Below, in pieces: positions 1-10,879 of a DNA stretch of 64,000 bases. The notes beneath the pieces are model-generated. The model saw only the letters and a program-made list of their open reading frames with translations. It was not told the origin of the DNA and ran no database searches. The position numbers and the translations under genes are program-made. The DNA lies in NCBI GenBank assembly GCA_947561585.1, contig CANNZV010000926.1, positions 218,539 through 282,538 of the forward strand. The letters run 5' to 3'. Origin of the DNA: Caprella mutica (lineage: Eukaryota > Arthropoda > Malacostraca > Amphipoda > Caprellidae). Position 1 is the stretch's first letter. Every line of letters starts with the position of its first letter.

Positions 1-89
1 TACCAAATTTCCGGTTGAACTGTTGTTGCCAGTCTTTCAACTCTTCGTCAATTCCAGAGTCAAAGAGGAATGTATCGAGGAATATAGGT

Positions 90-2345
90 AATTAGGGTAA
101 AATAGGTATATTGCGACACATAGTAAACTGGCCTACTAGAAAAACTATGAACAGTCTTGAATCCTAGCAGGAGGTTATCGAAATTCCCCTGTTAATTCTC
201 TAAATCAGAGAAAAACTTAACATTGCCAATTCATTTGGGAAGAGACTGTAGGCATTAGCATATAACTAGTAAGTTAACTGGATTCCAGAAATTTTTTTAT
301 TGAAGAACTAGACTTGGATATGCAATCGTAAAACATATCTGTAGTGGTATTAACAGTCTGTATTTGTTAAGAAATTAATATTGGTACTTGAGACTAAAGT
401 TCAAGTTACACGATATGTCTAGTGTACCTTAGATGAAGCCAGTACAAGCTCGGGTCACAAATTCCCGGCTAAAATAGCTAACTAGTTGCCATAGCTAAAA
501 ATTCATAGAGACTGTCTTCAATCATAGTAGTGAATATCGAAATCCTCTCTCAAATTGTTCTGGAACAGAAAACTTTCATAATGTGAGCATATATGGAAGG
601 AGACTCAATAGGCATATAGCCTGTAGCTAGTTAGTAGTCACCATGAATTTGCGACGAAATTTTCATAAAGAGTTAAAAAAATTTACACAATATAGCGTAG
701 ATTTGATATTTCCAGTGAAAACACTGTCTCGAAATACCGGCTTCAAACTAACTAACTAGATTTACCTTAGTCACAAATTTTTAGAGTTTCTCTTCAAAAT
801 TCCCCTGTCTATATAATATCTCTGAATCAGAGAAAATTTCACGATGTGAAATTATTGTTAAGAGACTATAGGCATATAACCTATAACTAGTTAGTAGTTA
901 ACTGGATTATTATTATTAATTGTATCCATAAATTCATGGTGCTTCTTGAATGGAATACATAGCACTAGTAGCAATATCAATCTGTAAGTAGCTACCAATT
1001 ATAAGCTAGATAGGGTAAAGCAGGTAAATTGCGGTACACTAACTAACTGTGTCCTCTAACCACAGAAATATCATAGCTTCAAACAATAATAAAATATAGA
1101 ATGCATTCTGCTACTTCAGATATCTAAACAAATTTCAATAAAAATTCAAATCAAAAAGTTTTAGAAAACTTCTTGCAAAGACTGCAATTGGACCGCAATT
1201 TACCTGTGGGACCCTAAGCAATGATTACAAACAAGTATTATTTACAATTACGCCACTTTGTACCCGTTAAAATGTTTTATTTTGAGTATCATTGCACATA
1301 TGTAAATTTACCATATAATATATAATAAGGAAGTTCAAGAAAGTTATAGTATTATACGATATGTAGTGTATATTTGTTCAATCCAGTAAAGCACGGTCAA
1401 GAATTTCCGGCTTGAACTAGCTAACTAGTACCCTAGTCACGAATTCTTAGGGTTTTAGTCATCAAACCTAGCAGGGGGTTATCGAAATTCCCCTGTCTAT
1501 AATTTTTCTCTTAGTAGAGAAGAATTTCACTGTGAAATTTGGAAAGAGACTCTATAGGCATAGCTAAGCCTATAGCTAGTTGGTAGTAAACTGGTAGTCA
1601 CCAATTTTGTGACGAAAATTTTAATAAGAGAGTTAAATAGTTACTAGATATAGGGTCAAGCAGGTAGATTGCGGCACGCTAACTAACTGCGGCCTCTAAC
1701 GAAAGAAACATCATAGTTTCAAAACACACGTTAAAAATTTAAATTAATAAATTAAATCATTCACTGCGCTTCTTTTGATACCTATGCAACATTTCAATGT
1801 AATTTGGGAGCCGCAATTTACCTATGTGACCCTAGGGTATTTTTGAGATATCCAGTTTAAGCACCGACACGAATTTCTGGCTTTATCTAGTCTAACTAGT
1901 AACTCTAGTCATGAATTCTTAGAGTTTTTGTCTTCGATCCTAGCAGGGGGTTATCGAAATTCCCCTGTCTATAGTTCTCTTAATAGAAGAATTTCTCAAT
2001 GTGAAATTTGGAAAGAGACCATAGGCATAGCTAAGCTTATAGCTATTTAGTAGTTAACTGGTTAGTAGTCACCATAAATTTCGTACAAAAATATTAAGTG
2101 AGTTAGTTATACAAGATATAGCGTATATTTGATGCAGTGTAAGCACGGTCTCGAAATACCGGATTTGAACTTACTAATTAGATTTACCCTAGTCACGAAT
2201 TTCTAGGGTTTGTCTTCGATCCTAGCAGGAGGTTATCGAAATTCCCCTGTTTATATATCTCTGAATCAAAGAAAATTTCACGGTAAGAAATTATTGGAAA
2301 GAGACTATTGGCATATAACCTATAACTAGTTACTAGTTAACTGGC
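90..2345. repeat. diverged complex repeat array
   Basis: At least six diverged copies of one module follow each other. The core 'cctagcaggaggttatcgaa' followed by attcccctgt recurs near 165, 1470, 1945 and 2222, with weaker copies near 530 and 790. Each core is followed by an 'agagaaaatttcac' stretch and then by 'gagactataggcatata' and 'aactagttagtagttaactgg'. A second module, 'agggtaaagcaggtaaattg' followed by cggcacactaactaactg, recurs near 98, 1010 and 1650. Spacing is irregular (about 270 to 700 bp), so this is an old, indel-ridden tandem array rather than a fresh satellite. No open reading frame of note occurs. A related diverged stretch lies at about 44090-44870. Confidence 0.7.
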
Positions 2346-2784
2346 TCACTTAAAAACTATCAGCAAGGCTTGTATTCAAGTACTACGCAAGATAGGTATT
2401 TTTTTTTTAATTTATAATAACGGGCAAAAGTGGCTTAAATGTATATCCTATAGAACTAAAAGAAAAGCTATAATAAAAACACTTATCAGTATACGAGAAC
2501 ATCTAGGCTTGAATGAAAACCGAATTTAATCGATCACAAACACTGTACACGCACAACTAGACTTTAAGCCTAGGGGAGCAGGAAAAAACACACACATGTT
2601 AATGCGCCGAATGCAAATGGTGAACTGAGTGCATAAGTTAACGGCCGATGGAGCTGGACATCTCATAAGTTGGCACCTCTGGAACACTCCAGAATGAACA
2701 AGAATGGCGATAAGTAATTAAAGTTATTTGATAATAAGTGAAATTATGCCATGAAATACTTTATTTATTTATACTATTTGTATA
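2346..2784. other. intergenic or intronic AT-rich sequence
   Basis: I see no gene or repeat here. It probably lies inside the long first intron of GT31 copy 1 (minus strand), whose second exon is not found in the window. Confidence 0.4.
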
Positions 2785-2794
2785 CTATTTTCCA

Positions 2795-2923
2795 GAATGG
2801 TAGAATTTTAACGCTGGTGGAATCTTCCATGGTAGAATTGTAACGTTGGTGGAATCTTCCATGATGAAATCTTCCTGATGGAACTTTGGCGGGGACCTTT
2901 CCATGGGGTAATTTACCGGCCAA
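2795..2923. mobile_element. foldback-like element end, ggtggaatcttcc words
   Basis: Tandem words of the type 'ggtggaatcttccatgg' are repeated about six times and end at 'ttaccggccaag'. The same words and the same kind of end (cccggccacg) occur at 45198-45310. This looks like the right terminus of a non-autonomous element. The matching left end was not found nearby, so it is probably a solo or truncated end, sitting in the intron of GT31 copy 1. Confidence 0.5.
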
Positions 2924-3113
2924 GAAATCATACATTTTAGACCAGGGAGGAGCAGAATTTTTTTTTTAACCAGAATTTTTAAGACGAGAATGGCCGAGAA
3001 TATTTTTTTGGTTTGTAGTTTATAGTCTTGCATTAGACAACGAAACCTGAATAGTTATCGGTAAGTTAAATAATTTTCTTTTAAATAATTATTTTATTTT
3101 AATGCAATTAGAT

Positions 3114-3181
3114 TGAGGTGGGCACCGGTGCCATTTGAGTGCCATAAAGAGCACTCAGTGTCGCAATTATTGCCCACCCCT
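3114..3181. repeat. small imperfect palindrome
   Basis: 'aggtgggcaccggtgcc' and 'attgcccacccct' are imperfect complements around a centre near 3147. It may be a tiny foldback MITE. The adjoining sequence from about 3200 to 3380 is similar to 53110-53290, the intron of GT31 copy 2. Confidence 0.35.
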
Positions 3182-3383
3182 GTCTTATACAGACATTATT
3201 TTTTTATACACGTTGGGAGAGAGGCGCGTTTGTGCGGAATGCAACGTTACTGGAACATTATTGGCAGATGGAGACACCGTGATCCGTGCCACACTTTTTT
3301 TTATACGTGTCAATGACATAAATTACCTACCCGTTGCTAAATGATGTATTGCCGGTGTTAACTTAGGTGATTTTATACTTTAA

Positions 3384-3973
3384 AGGTCCTCTCCAGGCTC
3401 CGGGAAAAAAGTGCGTTTATAACATAATATTATAGAACTAAGGTCTACGAGCATTATTCTGCAAACCGCATACAATTCGGTTCAGTATATATTTTATAAT
3501 TTGTTTTTAAAGTTTTTTAATACTTTGTGAGCAACAATTGAGCGAATCACTAATCTGATGCTCAAGAAGAAGATTGTACACCCTTTGTTTTGATTACAAA
3601 TTTGAATTTTATAGACAAAACATGCATTTTCGGCCATTATTTTAGATATTAATTGTTTCCGAAAATATATTAAACGTTTCTATTATAAGTTCATTAAATT
3701 GTATACCTTTACACGAATATTAAATGAATTTATTAAAACTAATTCCTAGTTGGCAATCAAAACAAATGGTGTACATTCTTTTTCTTCAGCCTGAAAATTT
3801 CTTAAATTAGTAAGTCGGAAGTAAAATAGGTTTCGTAGAGTTTTGATTATAAAAATCTTTAAAAACATATAAAATAAAAAAATGCTACCAAATTCGATGC
3901 GGTTTGCAGCTAAATAATAAGAAACATTAGCCTCGTTGAATAAGGTAATAAAAATATTTGCTTGGAGGGGACC
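3384..3973 (+). mobile_element. TTAA-flanked MITE, copy 1
   Basis: This roughly 590-bp element starts AGGTCCTCTCCAGGC and ends GGAGGGGACC. TTAA lies immediately outside on each side (3380-3383 and 3974-3977). It has no coding capacity. TTAA duplications are typical of piggyBac-type transposases, so it is probably a piggyBac-like non-autonomous element. An inverted copy lies at 4117-4715. The paralogous intron of GT31 copy 2 (near 53274) has a plain TTAA at the matching place, that is, an empty site. Confidence 0.8.
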
Positions 3974-4116
3974 TTAAAGCAACCATATGAACACATATTT
4001 ACGGTTTAATTGATTAGAACACACGAGTAGTTGCGTACACTTAGATTACTTAAGTACAATTATATTGTGATTTCTTTATAAAAAATATTTAACATACAAG
4101 TTAATTCAGGTCTTAA

Positions 4117-4715
4117 AGGTCCCCTCCAAGCAAATATTTTTATTGCATTATTCAACGAGGCTAATGTTTTTTATCATTTTGCTGCAAACCGCATCAAATT
4201 CGGTAGCATATTTTTAATTTTATATGCTTTTAAAGATTTTTATAATCAAAACTCTACAAAACCTATTTTACTTCCGTCTTACTAATTTAAGAAATTTTCA
4301 GCCTGAAGAAAAAGAATGTACACCATTTGTTTTGATTGTCAACTAGGTATTAGGTTTAATAAATCCATTTAATATTCGTGTAAAGGTATAAAATTGAATG
4401 AACTAATAATAGAAACGTTTATATACATTAGGAAATAGTTAATATCTAAAATAACTTAAATGAAGGCCGAAAACGCATGGTTTGTTTATAAAATTCAAAT
4501 TTGTAATCAAAACAAAGAGTGTACAATCTTCTTCTTGAGCATCAGATTAGTGATTCGCTCAATTGTTGCTCACAGAGTATTAAAAAACTTTAAAAACAAA
4601 TTATAAAATATATATTGAACAGAATTGTATGCGGTTTGCAGAATAATGATCGTAGACCTTAGTTCTATAATTTATGTTATAAACTCATTTTTTCCCCGGA
4701 GCCTGGAGAGGACCT
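4117..4715 (-). mobile_element. TTAA-flanked MITE, copy 2 (inverted)
   Basis: This is the same family as 3384-3973, in opposite orientation. It begins AGGTCCCCTCCAAGC and ends GGAGAGGACCT, with TTAA at 4113-4116 and 4716-4719. The 140 bp between the two copies matches intron sequence of GT31 copy 2 (about 53290-53410), so the two were separate insertions rather than one palindromic element. Confidence 0.8.
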
Positions 4716-4814
4716 TTAAAGGTATAATTTTCAATCACTGACAAACCCAAAGACTCCTGACAGTTCGATGACAATTAAAGCCAGAAATCAGGAATGATAT
4801 TAAGTAAAACTTAC

Positions 4815-5908
4815 TTGAATTTTTCAACATAAAGTGACGCATTGTAGAGTTTGTTGAAGCTTTTGTTAGAGAGAGTGTGCATTCCACCCGATGCGTAAGA
4901 AGGAAAAAAGTCGTAAGGATACTGTTCCATAGTCAAATAAAATTTACTGCTTTTCTCTCTTCTTGGTACACCTTTGGTGAAGACAAATCCAGCCCATAGG
5001 TCTTGACTGGAACCATGGACAAGAGGTGTAGGAGCAAATGTAGTAGAAAGATAGTTCAAAGGATTTCGAAGGAATTTAAAGACGTTAGAAATGGATACAA
5101 CGAAATCGTCATCAACGAAGGTATAATAATCGACGTTTCTGCAATTCCTGCTGATCCAATCGAATGCCATGCCAATTTTCAAAGTGCAGTTATGATAAGC
5201 TTCTTGAAAATCAGCCTGAATGATGTCAGTGATGCTACTATTTCTACTCTCTGGATATGTTCGTTCATGAGAATTCATTCCTAGTAGAAAAACTGTTCTG
5301 ACCATGTTTCCTTCGTATGTTCCAGATTTGCCCCAAGTTTCTCTTATAGCGTTTCTCCTTTCATGATTATTTAAAGCACTTCTCACTAGAATAAGAATAT
5401 TTACCCCGCCAACAATTGGTGTAAAATCGCACTGATCGCTATTAACTGATGAATAGTCGAAATGGAAAACGTCTGCAGGTTTGTCGTTTGATTTCAATTC
5501 CTTAATCAATTCTGACACAGATATTGGAATGGTCGTCTTTTTAACGGAATCGCTTAAATGGGATTTTCTCGTAGTAACTTTTGGTGAATTCACCTTTTTT
5601 AGTAGCACTTCTTTCGTAATAATCGTTGAAGAATTCACTCTTTTCAAAGATATTTCATTGTTGTACGGTTTTGTACCATTGTTTCGCATAGTAAGCAAAA
5701 ATTGAAATGTCATAAAGTAGTTGATTATTAGAAAACACGCTATCGTGGCTAGACAAAGTGTTAGCCAGATTATTTTTGACTTGCAGATATGATGAATCTT
5801 GTAATTATTGTTCTTCATATTTCTATATAGTTGTGGAGAAGCAGTTTTCCAAATTATTGATTTCTCTTCAATGTTTCTATACAGAATAGACCAATTGAAT
5901 GACTTCAT
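4815..5908 (-). CDS. beta-1,3-glycosyltransferase (GT31) copy 1, exon 1
   Basis: This encodes the N-terminal and most of the catalytic part of a Golgi type II GT31 enzyme, which transfers galactose or GlcNAc from a UDP-sugar in beta-1,3 linkage. Visible are a short basic cytoplasmic tail, a membrane anchor at about residues 47-71 (counting from 5908), a stem, RETWG at 189-193, the metal-binding VDDDF at 265-269, and YPYDFFPSYASGG at 330-342. The reading frame runs into a clear splice donor: after the second base of codon 365 comes GTAAGT (4814-4809). The second exon, expected to carry the (E/D)DV motif, was not found downstream; it is off the left edge or lost. The start may be the internal Met 31 (5818), because copy 2 starts there and has a stop codon and no ATG upstream. 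The gene is a paralogue of 51866-54491. Confidence 0.85.
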
Positions 5909-6300
5909 TACATGTGTTCACCCTTCACAAAGAGCAGTTGACTACTGAATAGTTATTTTAATCAGAATCCAATTATTGTAAAAAAAACAGTATCAAAATC
6001 TAATTACTATAAAATCGGGACACATGTTTTCTCTGTGGAGCTGGAACATCTGAGTTCTTTTGTGAGCGTGCAATTAAATATTTGTATTTTCTGTTTCTGT
6101 TTATTATTATAGCAATTCCGGTCATTATAAAAAGATTTTATGCTTGTCACAGTCAGAACATCAAAATAACTAAGAAAACAACACATGGATTTAGTTACAC
6201 TATAAATCAGCGACCTGGAAATGAGTGTTAAATACTGTAGCACATTAGAAAAAATTATATTCACAATGATCTGCCTGTTCTCATCCATAAAAAGTCATGT
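5909..6300 (-). promoter_or_regulatory. duplicated 5' flank of GT31 copy 1
   Basis: This stretch is similar to 54492-54890 upstream of copy 2; for example 'gagctggaacatctgagttc' here matches 'gagctagaacatctgagttc' there. It therefore belongs to the duplicated segment and probably holds the 5' UTR and promoter. No specific promoter element is claimed. The 93-codon frame inside it is not kept in copy 2 and is probably not coding. Confidence 0.45.
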
Positions 6301-6400
6301 TTAATTTGTAAGAAAGCAAGGCAAATTCACCTAAGTAACATCAAATGATATAGGATTGGAGAGGCGTTAGAGGAAGTGCAGGCAAATGCCTATATTGATA

Positions 6401-6640
6401 GTGGAGGTGCAAGTCTAAATAGGGAATGAAGGTATAAGTTTAAAAAGGGAGTGGAGGTGCAAGTCTAAATAGGGAATGAAGGTATAAGTTTAAAAAGGGA
6501 GTGGAGGTGCAAGTCTAAATAGGGAATGAAGGTATAAGTTTAAAAAGGGAGTGGAGGTGCAAGTCTAAATAGGGAATGAAGGTATAAGTTTAAAAAAGGA
6601 GTGGAGGTGTAAGTCAATGTAAAGAATGGATGTGTAGCTT
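6401..6640. repeat. 50-bp minisatellite, 4 copies plus part
   Basis: Four near-identical 50-bp units start at 6401, 6451, 6501 and 6551, each opening with gtggaggtgcaagtctaaat. A degraded fifth part follows. The near-perfect identity implies recent expansion. Confidence 0.95.
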
Positions 6641-6774
6641 TGCATAAATGATTTATATTAAAAATTTAAATTTAAATTTGTTAACTATATGGTGAATTCA
6701 AATAAAATTTAGATTGAATACTTCCTAAACTTTTTATTTTACATTTAGGTAATTTTCTGTATATTTATTTATGC

Positions 6775-7390
6775 TATTACAGTGAAACTCTCTGAGTTAT
6801 GAAGTAATGATTCCTTCACAACTCAGGTGCACTTAATATTTTCTATGATTAGAATCTTGGAGAAAACTGTGTTCTTTGAGGGATAACTAGGACAAAATTC
6901 TTGACATATATCGTTTTCTAAAATCTAGGCATAGAAAATACTTCATAACTCAGGTGCATTCCTTAATTCAGGTCCTTCATTTATCGAGTACTTCATAACG
7001 CAGCACTTCATAAATCATGTGTTTTACTTAAATGAGAATAATTAGTTAGTGATCATACATCACTACTCAGAGTTATATCTGGCTAAACTAAATTGACCAA
7101 TGCTTCCTTTTATCAACCTAACATTAGTTAGATATTATCATATTGCTAGGTATTTATATAAGGCTTTAGTATTATTGTATTGTAGCTGCTTCATTAATTT
7201 ATTGGCCTATAAAGCTATAATATTATTTAAAAAGTGAAATTATTATATCAAAGTTAGAGTTGATCAGTTACCCCTAAAATGAAATATTCTTTTCTTTCTC
7301 AGTTATAGAAAATTTTCAAATGCATTTTGTGGCTAACATCAACAGAACCTCTTCATAACTTTCTATGTGTAAATCTCTGGTGAATTAAAC
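6775..7390. mobile_element. possible pogo/mariner-type remnant
   Basis: The stretch opens with 'TACAGTGAAACTCTCTGAG', which resembles a TA-flanked Tc1/mariner or pogo terminus. Inside it, 'cttcataactcaggtgca' and close variants recur at about 6820, 6940, 6985 and 7005. I could not find a clear inverted partner. No coding sequence is evident. Confidence 0.3.
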
Positions 7391-7624
7391 ACTTTCCAAC
7401 TACGGTTGCCAATTCAAACTCGAATCTATAATTTTACATACGCTATTTTAACCAAATAATAATATTTCCATTTAAGATTAAATAGAAAGTATAATTTTCA
7501 ATGTGAATAATTATTTCAGACGGAAAAATAACGTTTCATACCAAATATATGAGTTAACTAACGTCCAAGCTCATTTTTATGAATGAAATAAATAAAGTGT
7601 TAAATCAATAATTGAAGAGATAAC

Positions 7625-7725
7625 GGTTCTAGGAAAATTCCACTGCGGAAAGTTCCACTGTAGAATATTCCACTACGGAATATTCCACTAAAGAATATCC
7701 CACTGCGGAAAGTTCCACTAAGAAC
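7625..7725 (+). mobile_element. foldback-like element, left end
   Basis: It starts with GGTTCTAGG at 7625, followed by tandem words such as 'ccactgcggaaagttccact' to about 7725. The outer GGTTCTAGG matches the left outer termini at 35326 (GGTACTAGG) and 50358 (GGTGCTAGG). No right end with the same word was found, so this is an end fragment. Confidence 0.5.
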
Positions 7726-8158
7726 TTCTCCAAAATTGAAAAGTCAGGCTGAAACTTCACTCATTCAAGTCAGGTAGACAATGTGTGACAGTTTACGCGC
7801 ATAGATCCTGACTGTTTCCTAATCATGACTTACTCTGATGAGTTCTTCAGATATAACCTGATAATTTTTAATACTTAATTTTAGTTTCGAATTAGGTCTT
7901 ACATGTGTATTAGGAAGTATGAGAAGCATATACTGATAGTTTGATACAATCATTTCTAAGGATTGGAAGAATGTTGAACTTAGAACAATTTAAAATCTTA
8001 AAGTATTCTAACTGTCAGCTGCATAAGCTATGGTCACAGAATCTATCAGGATTGAAGTCGAGAATTTGTCAGGTAATGACCTACTAGTACTACTTACAGG
8101 GAATTGGCAGTAAAAATTTTGGACTCTTATCCGAAATAAGCATATAGTAAGTCAATTT

Positions 8159-8645
8159 TTATTCTAAGGTTGATAGAAATCTAGAAATGCTTGGAGAACG
8201 AGTCTTCTTAGTGAGTGGCCCTTGCGGAGGAGTAGTAGAGCTTCTCCTTCCAACTAATATTGCAGGACGCTGATTTTTCTTGGTTAGACAAGGACACCCC
8301 TTCCTGAACACGCCTGTAAGAGTGAAAAATAGTTAAACATAGTTAAATTAGAATTAAGCAAGTTCAAATTATTAACTTTATACGGTGTCACATACTTTGA
8401 TCTGAATGCCTTGTACACTTGGCAGGATTTGGCAGGCGTATTGGAAGTGGTGGTACTGAATTGTAGAAGATATATAAAAGCTATTCTGCTAACAGTTTAT
8501 ACAAGAATTTGAAAATGTTCGGAGTCAGAATGTACTTACCCTCAGAAATGTTGGATGCCTGGCTGAAAACTTGTCTGTCAGGAACTGAAGTACATGCTCT
8601 GTGAATGGTTCCAATCTGAAGATTTTCGTTCGTGCAACATTGCAT
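8159..8645 (-). CDS. small three-exon gene, unknown function
   Basis: Join of 8645-8540, 8455-8396 and 8313-8159, about 106 residues. The reading frame stays open across all three exons and the phases agree. Donors are GTAAGT (8539) and GTATGT (8395); acceptors are ATTCAG before 8455 and TTACAG before 8313. The introns are 84 and 82 bp, a normal insect size. The last exon ends in TAA at 8159-8161 and codes a basic Lys/Arg/Ser/Pro-rich tail (for example RKGCPCLTKK and GPLTKKTRSPS). The frame continues open for about 12 codons upstream of the chosen ATG, so the true start may be further up, in an exon I cannot place. I do not recognise the family. It could be a gene fragment or pseudogene; the matched splice phases are the main support. 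Confidence 0.5.
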
Positions 8646-9232
8646 AATGTTCAGAAATGTGTTGGCAATGTATGCTCTCGTTTATTTGATGTAGTGATTT
8701 TATTTTTTTATTATATAGAGAGGACTAAAATTATCCATGAAAAATTCTCTTTTCATTCTATTTCTTTTATACACCAAATATCTCATAAATGAGACCAATG
8801 AAGAGTAGTTTTATGTAAAAACTCCCTAACAATCGATTTCTGAAAACTGCATCTCTTTATATCTTTCAGTTTTTGAGATATTATTTTTTATGAACCACAC
8901 TTTTAGGGGGTGGGGAATCGCAAAAAAAATCCTAAATGAAAGTTTGTGCATAAGACATGACACAAACATGTGAGAAGTTTCAAAATTGTATCTTTACTAA
9001 TAAAAAAAACAGTTAGTTAGCATATATTTTTTTTTTTTCAAATCACAATATTTCAAAGACTATAATTTAGGTTTGGCCACTCTGTTTGAAACGTGATGAT
9101 TATGTTAGTTTTTCACAGTAAATAAATATCCGTTGGAGGTGATGTGGTCGGTCATAGGTCCAGTTCGACTCGATCAGCACAAATATGGTGCTAGTTTTTA
9201 TCGTTATTATGTATTATGCAAGACATAACATC

Positions 9233-9852
9233 ATCAACTAGATTACGTGCACTCGATAGAGTGCATACCTTCGCCGCCGCTTTCACCTGATCGCTCCCAA
9301 AATCTAATAAACTGGTAACTGGATAATGACCAATCGTCCTACCAAGTATCCTGCAATACGGTTTGATAATTTTTGAGTTATAAATGACCTTGTCCTTTGA
9401 CTAGATTGCTCCGAAAATTCTATCAGATGGTTCCTGGTCATTAACCAACCGTCCCATCAAATTTCAGACAATTTAGTTGAATGCTTTTTGAGTTATTGAG
9501 CTATAAATGGCCTTGACCTTGATCGCATTAACCCGATCGCTCCCAAATTCTAACAAAATGGTTCCTGTATATAAACCAATCGTCCCACAAAGTTTCATGC
9601 AATATGGTTAAATACTTTTTGAGTTATAAATGACCATGACCTTTATCTTTGAACGGGTCGCTCCCAAATATTCTACCAGAAGGTGACTGGACATTGACCA
9701 ATCGTTTCACCAAATTTCAGGCTATATCGTTTTTTTTCGGACAGCTGTCCGAACAATAGTTGAACAGTTTTTCAGTTAGGCGAATAGCAAGATGATAAAT
9801 AAATAAATGCCGGGTAAAATATGACCTTACGCAAATTTGCGAAGGTAATTAT
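9233..9852. repeat. dispersed modular repeat, copy 1
   Basis: It starts 'aactagattacgtgcactcg' and ends 'ttgcgaaggtaat'. Between lie four diverged modules of about 120 bp, each with 'tgacc..gatcgctcccaaaattct', 'accaatcgtcccacc' and 'tttttgagttataaatgacc'. A second copy with the same ends is at 46640-47703. It has no coding potential. The class (SINE-like or DNA element) is unclear. Confidence 0.7.
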
Positions 9853-10380
9853 AACATATGGATGTAAATTATTTCAAAAACTATTCTTATGATCATAATC
9901 GATTCTTCAGACAAGTAGTCCGAAGAATCGATTTTATATTTAATAGGAAATTGAAACTTCGGACAGCTGTCCGAAAAAAACGATTTATCGTAATTTTGAA
10001 TCGAATTATCGGACAAACTATTATAAAACGAGCATGCCTAATTTTTAAAAATGGTTTATTCCAAAATATGGCAGCACTACTAAAGGACCCATCCATTTTT
10101 GGTAGAATGACGTGGATCGTATAGGTCATCTGTAATAATAATTGCCATATGGGGTGGTTTTATTTCTCCTAAATTCAAATAATGACAAAATCTAACATTT
10201 TTCACTGATAGTCAAATTATTTCACAAATATTCAAGGGATAGGTTTAAAATTACATTAGATTATTAAGAAAACACAACGCTACATGACTGCTAATCACTC
10301 GGCCTCGTATGACGTAGAATTTCTTCATATTTTGGTATTTGAAATCATTTGTCCGACAAATCGGTCTGTCCGACGATTCG
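9730..10380. repeat. ttcggacagctgtccgaa palindromes
   Basis: The perfect palindrome TTCGGACAGCTGTCCGAA occurs at about 9737-9754 and again at about 9959-9976. The flanks are inverted: 'cgttttttttcgg' before the first and 'ccgaaaaaaacg' after the second. Related words (tagtccgaagaatcg, tgtccgacaaatcg) continue to about 10380. It may be another word-based foldback end, overlapping the end of the modular repeat. Confidence 0.5.
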
Positions 10381-10456
10381 ATACTTACCCTAAAATGAAT
10401 TTCCCGTTGACTATGAATCTTTTCCACGACATCGCATTATTGCACTAGGCTATGCA

Positions 10457-10878
10457 AAAGAGCGACCACCAAGATCACCGGACATTACATCTGTACATTT
10501 TTTGTTATTGGGATATTTGAAGAATTGAGTATAATACTCAGTCTGCAAGCTCAGAAGAATTGAAGGAAAGAATCACGAGTGAATTGAATTTTCTCAAAGA
10601 AAACCCTTCATTAGTAAAAAAAGTTATGGCAGCAATGAGAACAAGGATTGAATTATGGCAAGAAATGGATGACATATTGAGGCAGTTGGTAGATAGTAAG
10701 TAAGGAATTAAGATTAATTATTTATTTAATAATGGTGGTATAGGTAAAAGTCGTATTTCTTCTGTTTGTGCGCAAGCATACTTTCGGACCGTTTACTATA
10801 ATCAGTTTAATCACTATTGCATCAATATAGATCGATGAATAGTTTTGAATTTTTCACCAATTTTTTTGACTCACCCTG
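10457..10878 (+). pseudogene. mariner-like transposase C-terminal remnant
   Basis: One frame reads RPPRSPDIT..FLLLGYLK, the conserved segment around the last catalytic Asp of mariner/Tc1-type DDE transposases. After a stop it continues as SEELKERI and RIELWQEMDDILRQLV, as in transposase C-termini. The sequence then ends at a mariner-like inverted terminus, 'gactcaccctg' followed by TA (10879-10880). The N-terminal part and left terminus were not recognised. It is dead. Confidence 0.7.
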
Positions 10879-10879
10879 T

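Noticed and set aside
3384..4715. one single 1.3-kb palindromic transposon
   Set aside because: Each arm has its own two inverted ends and TTAA flanks, and the middle matches normal intron sequence of the paralogue.
6007..6288. 93-codon minus-strand frame upstream of GT31 copy 1
   Set aside because: The duplicated flank of copy 2 does not keep the frame.
8601..8792. 63-codon plus-strand frame
   Set aside because: It is antisense to the better supported spliced minus-strand exons and has no protein-like features.
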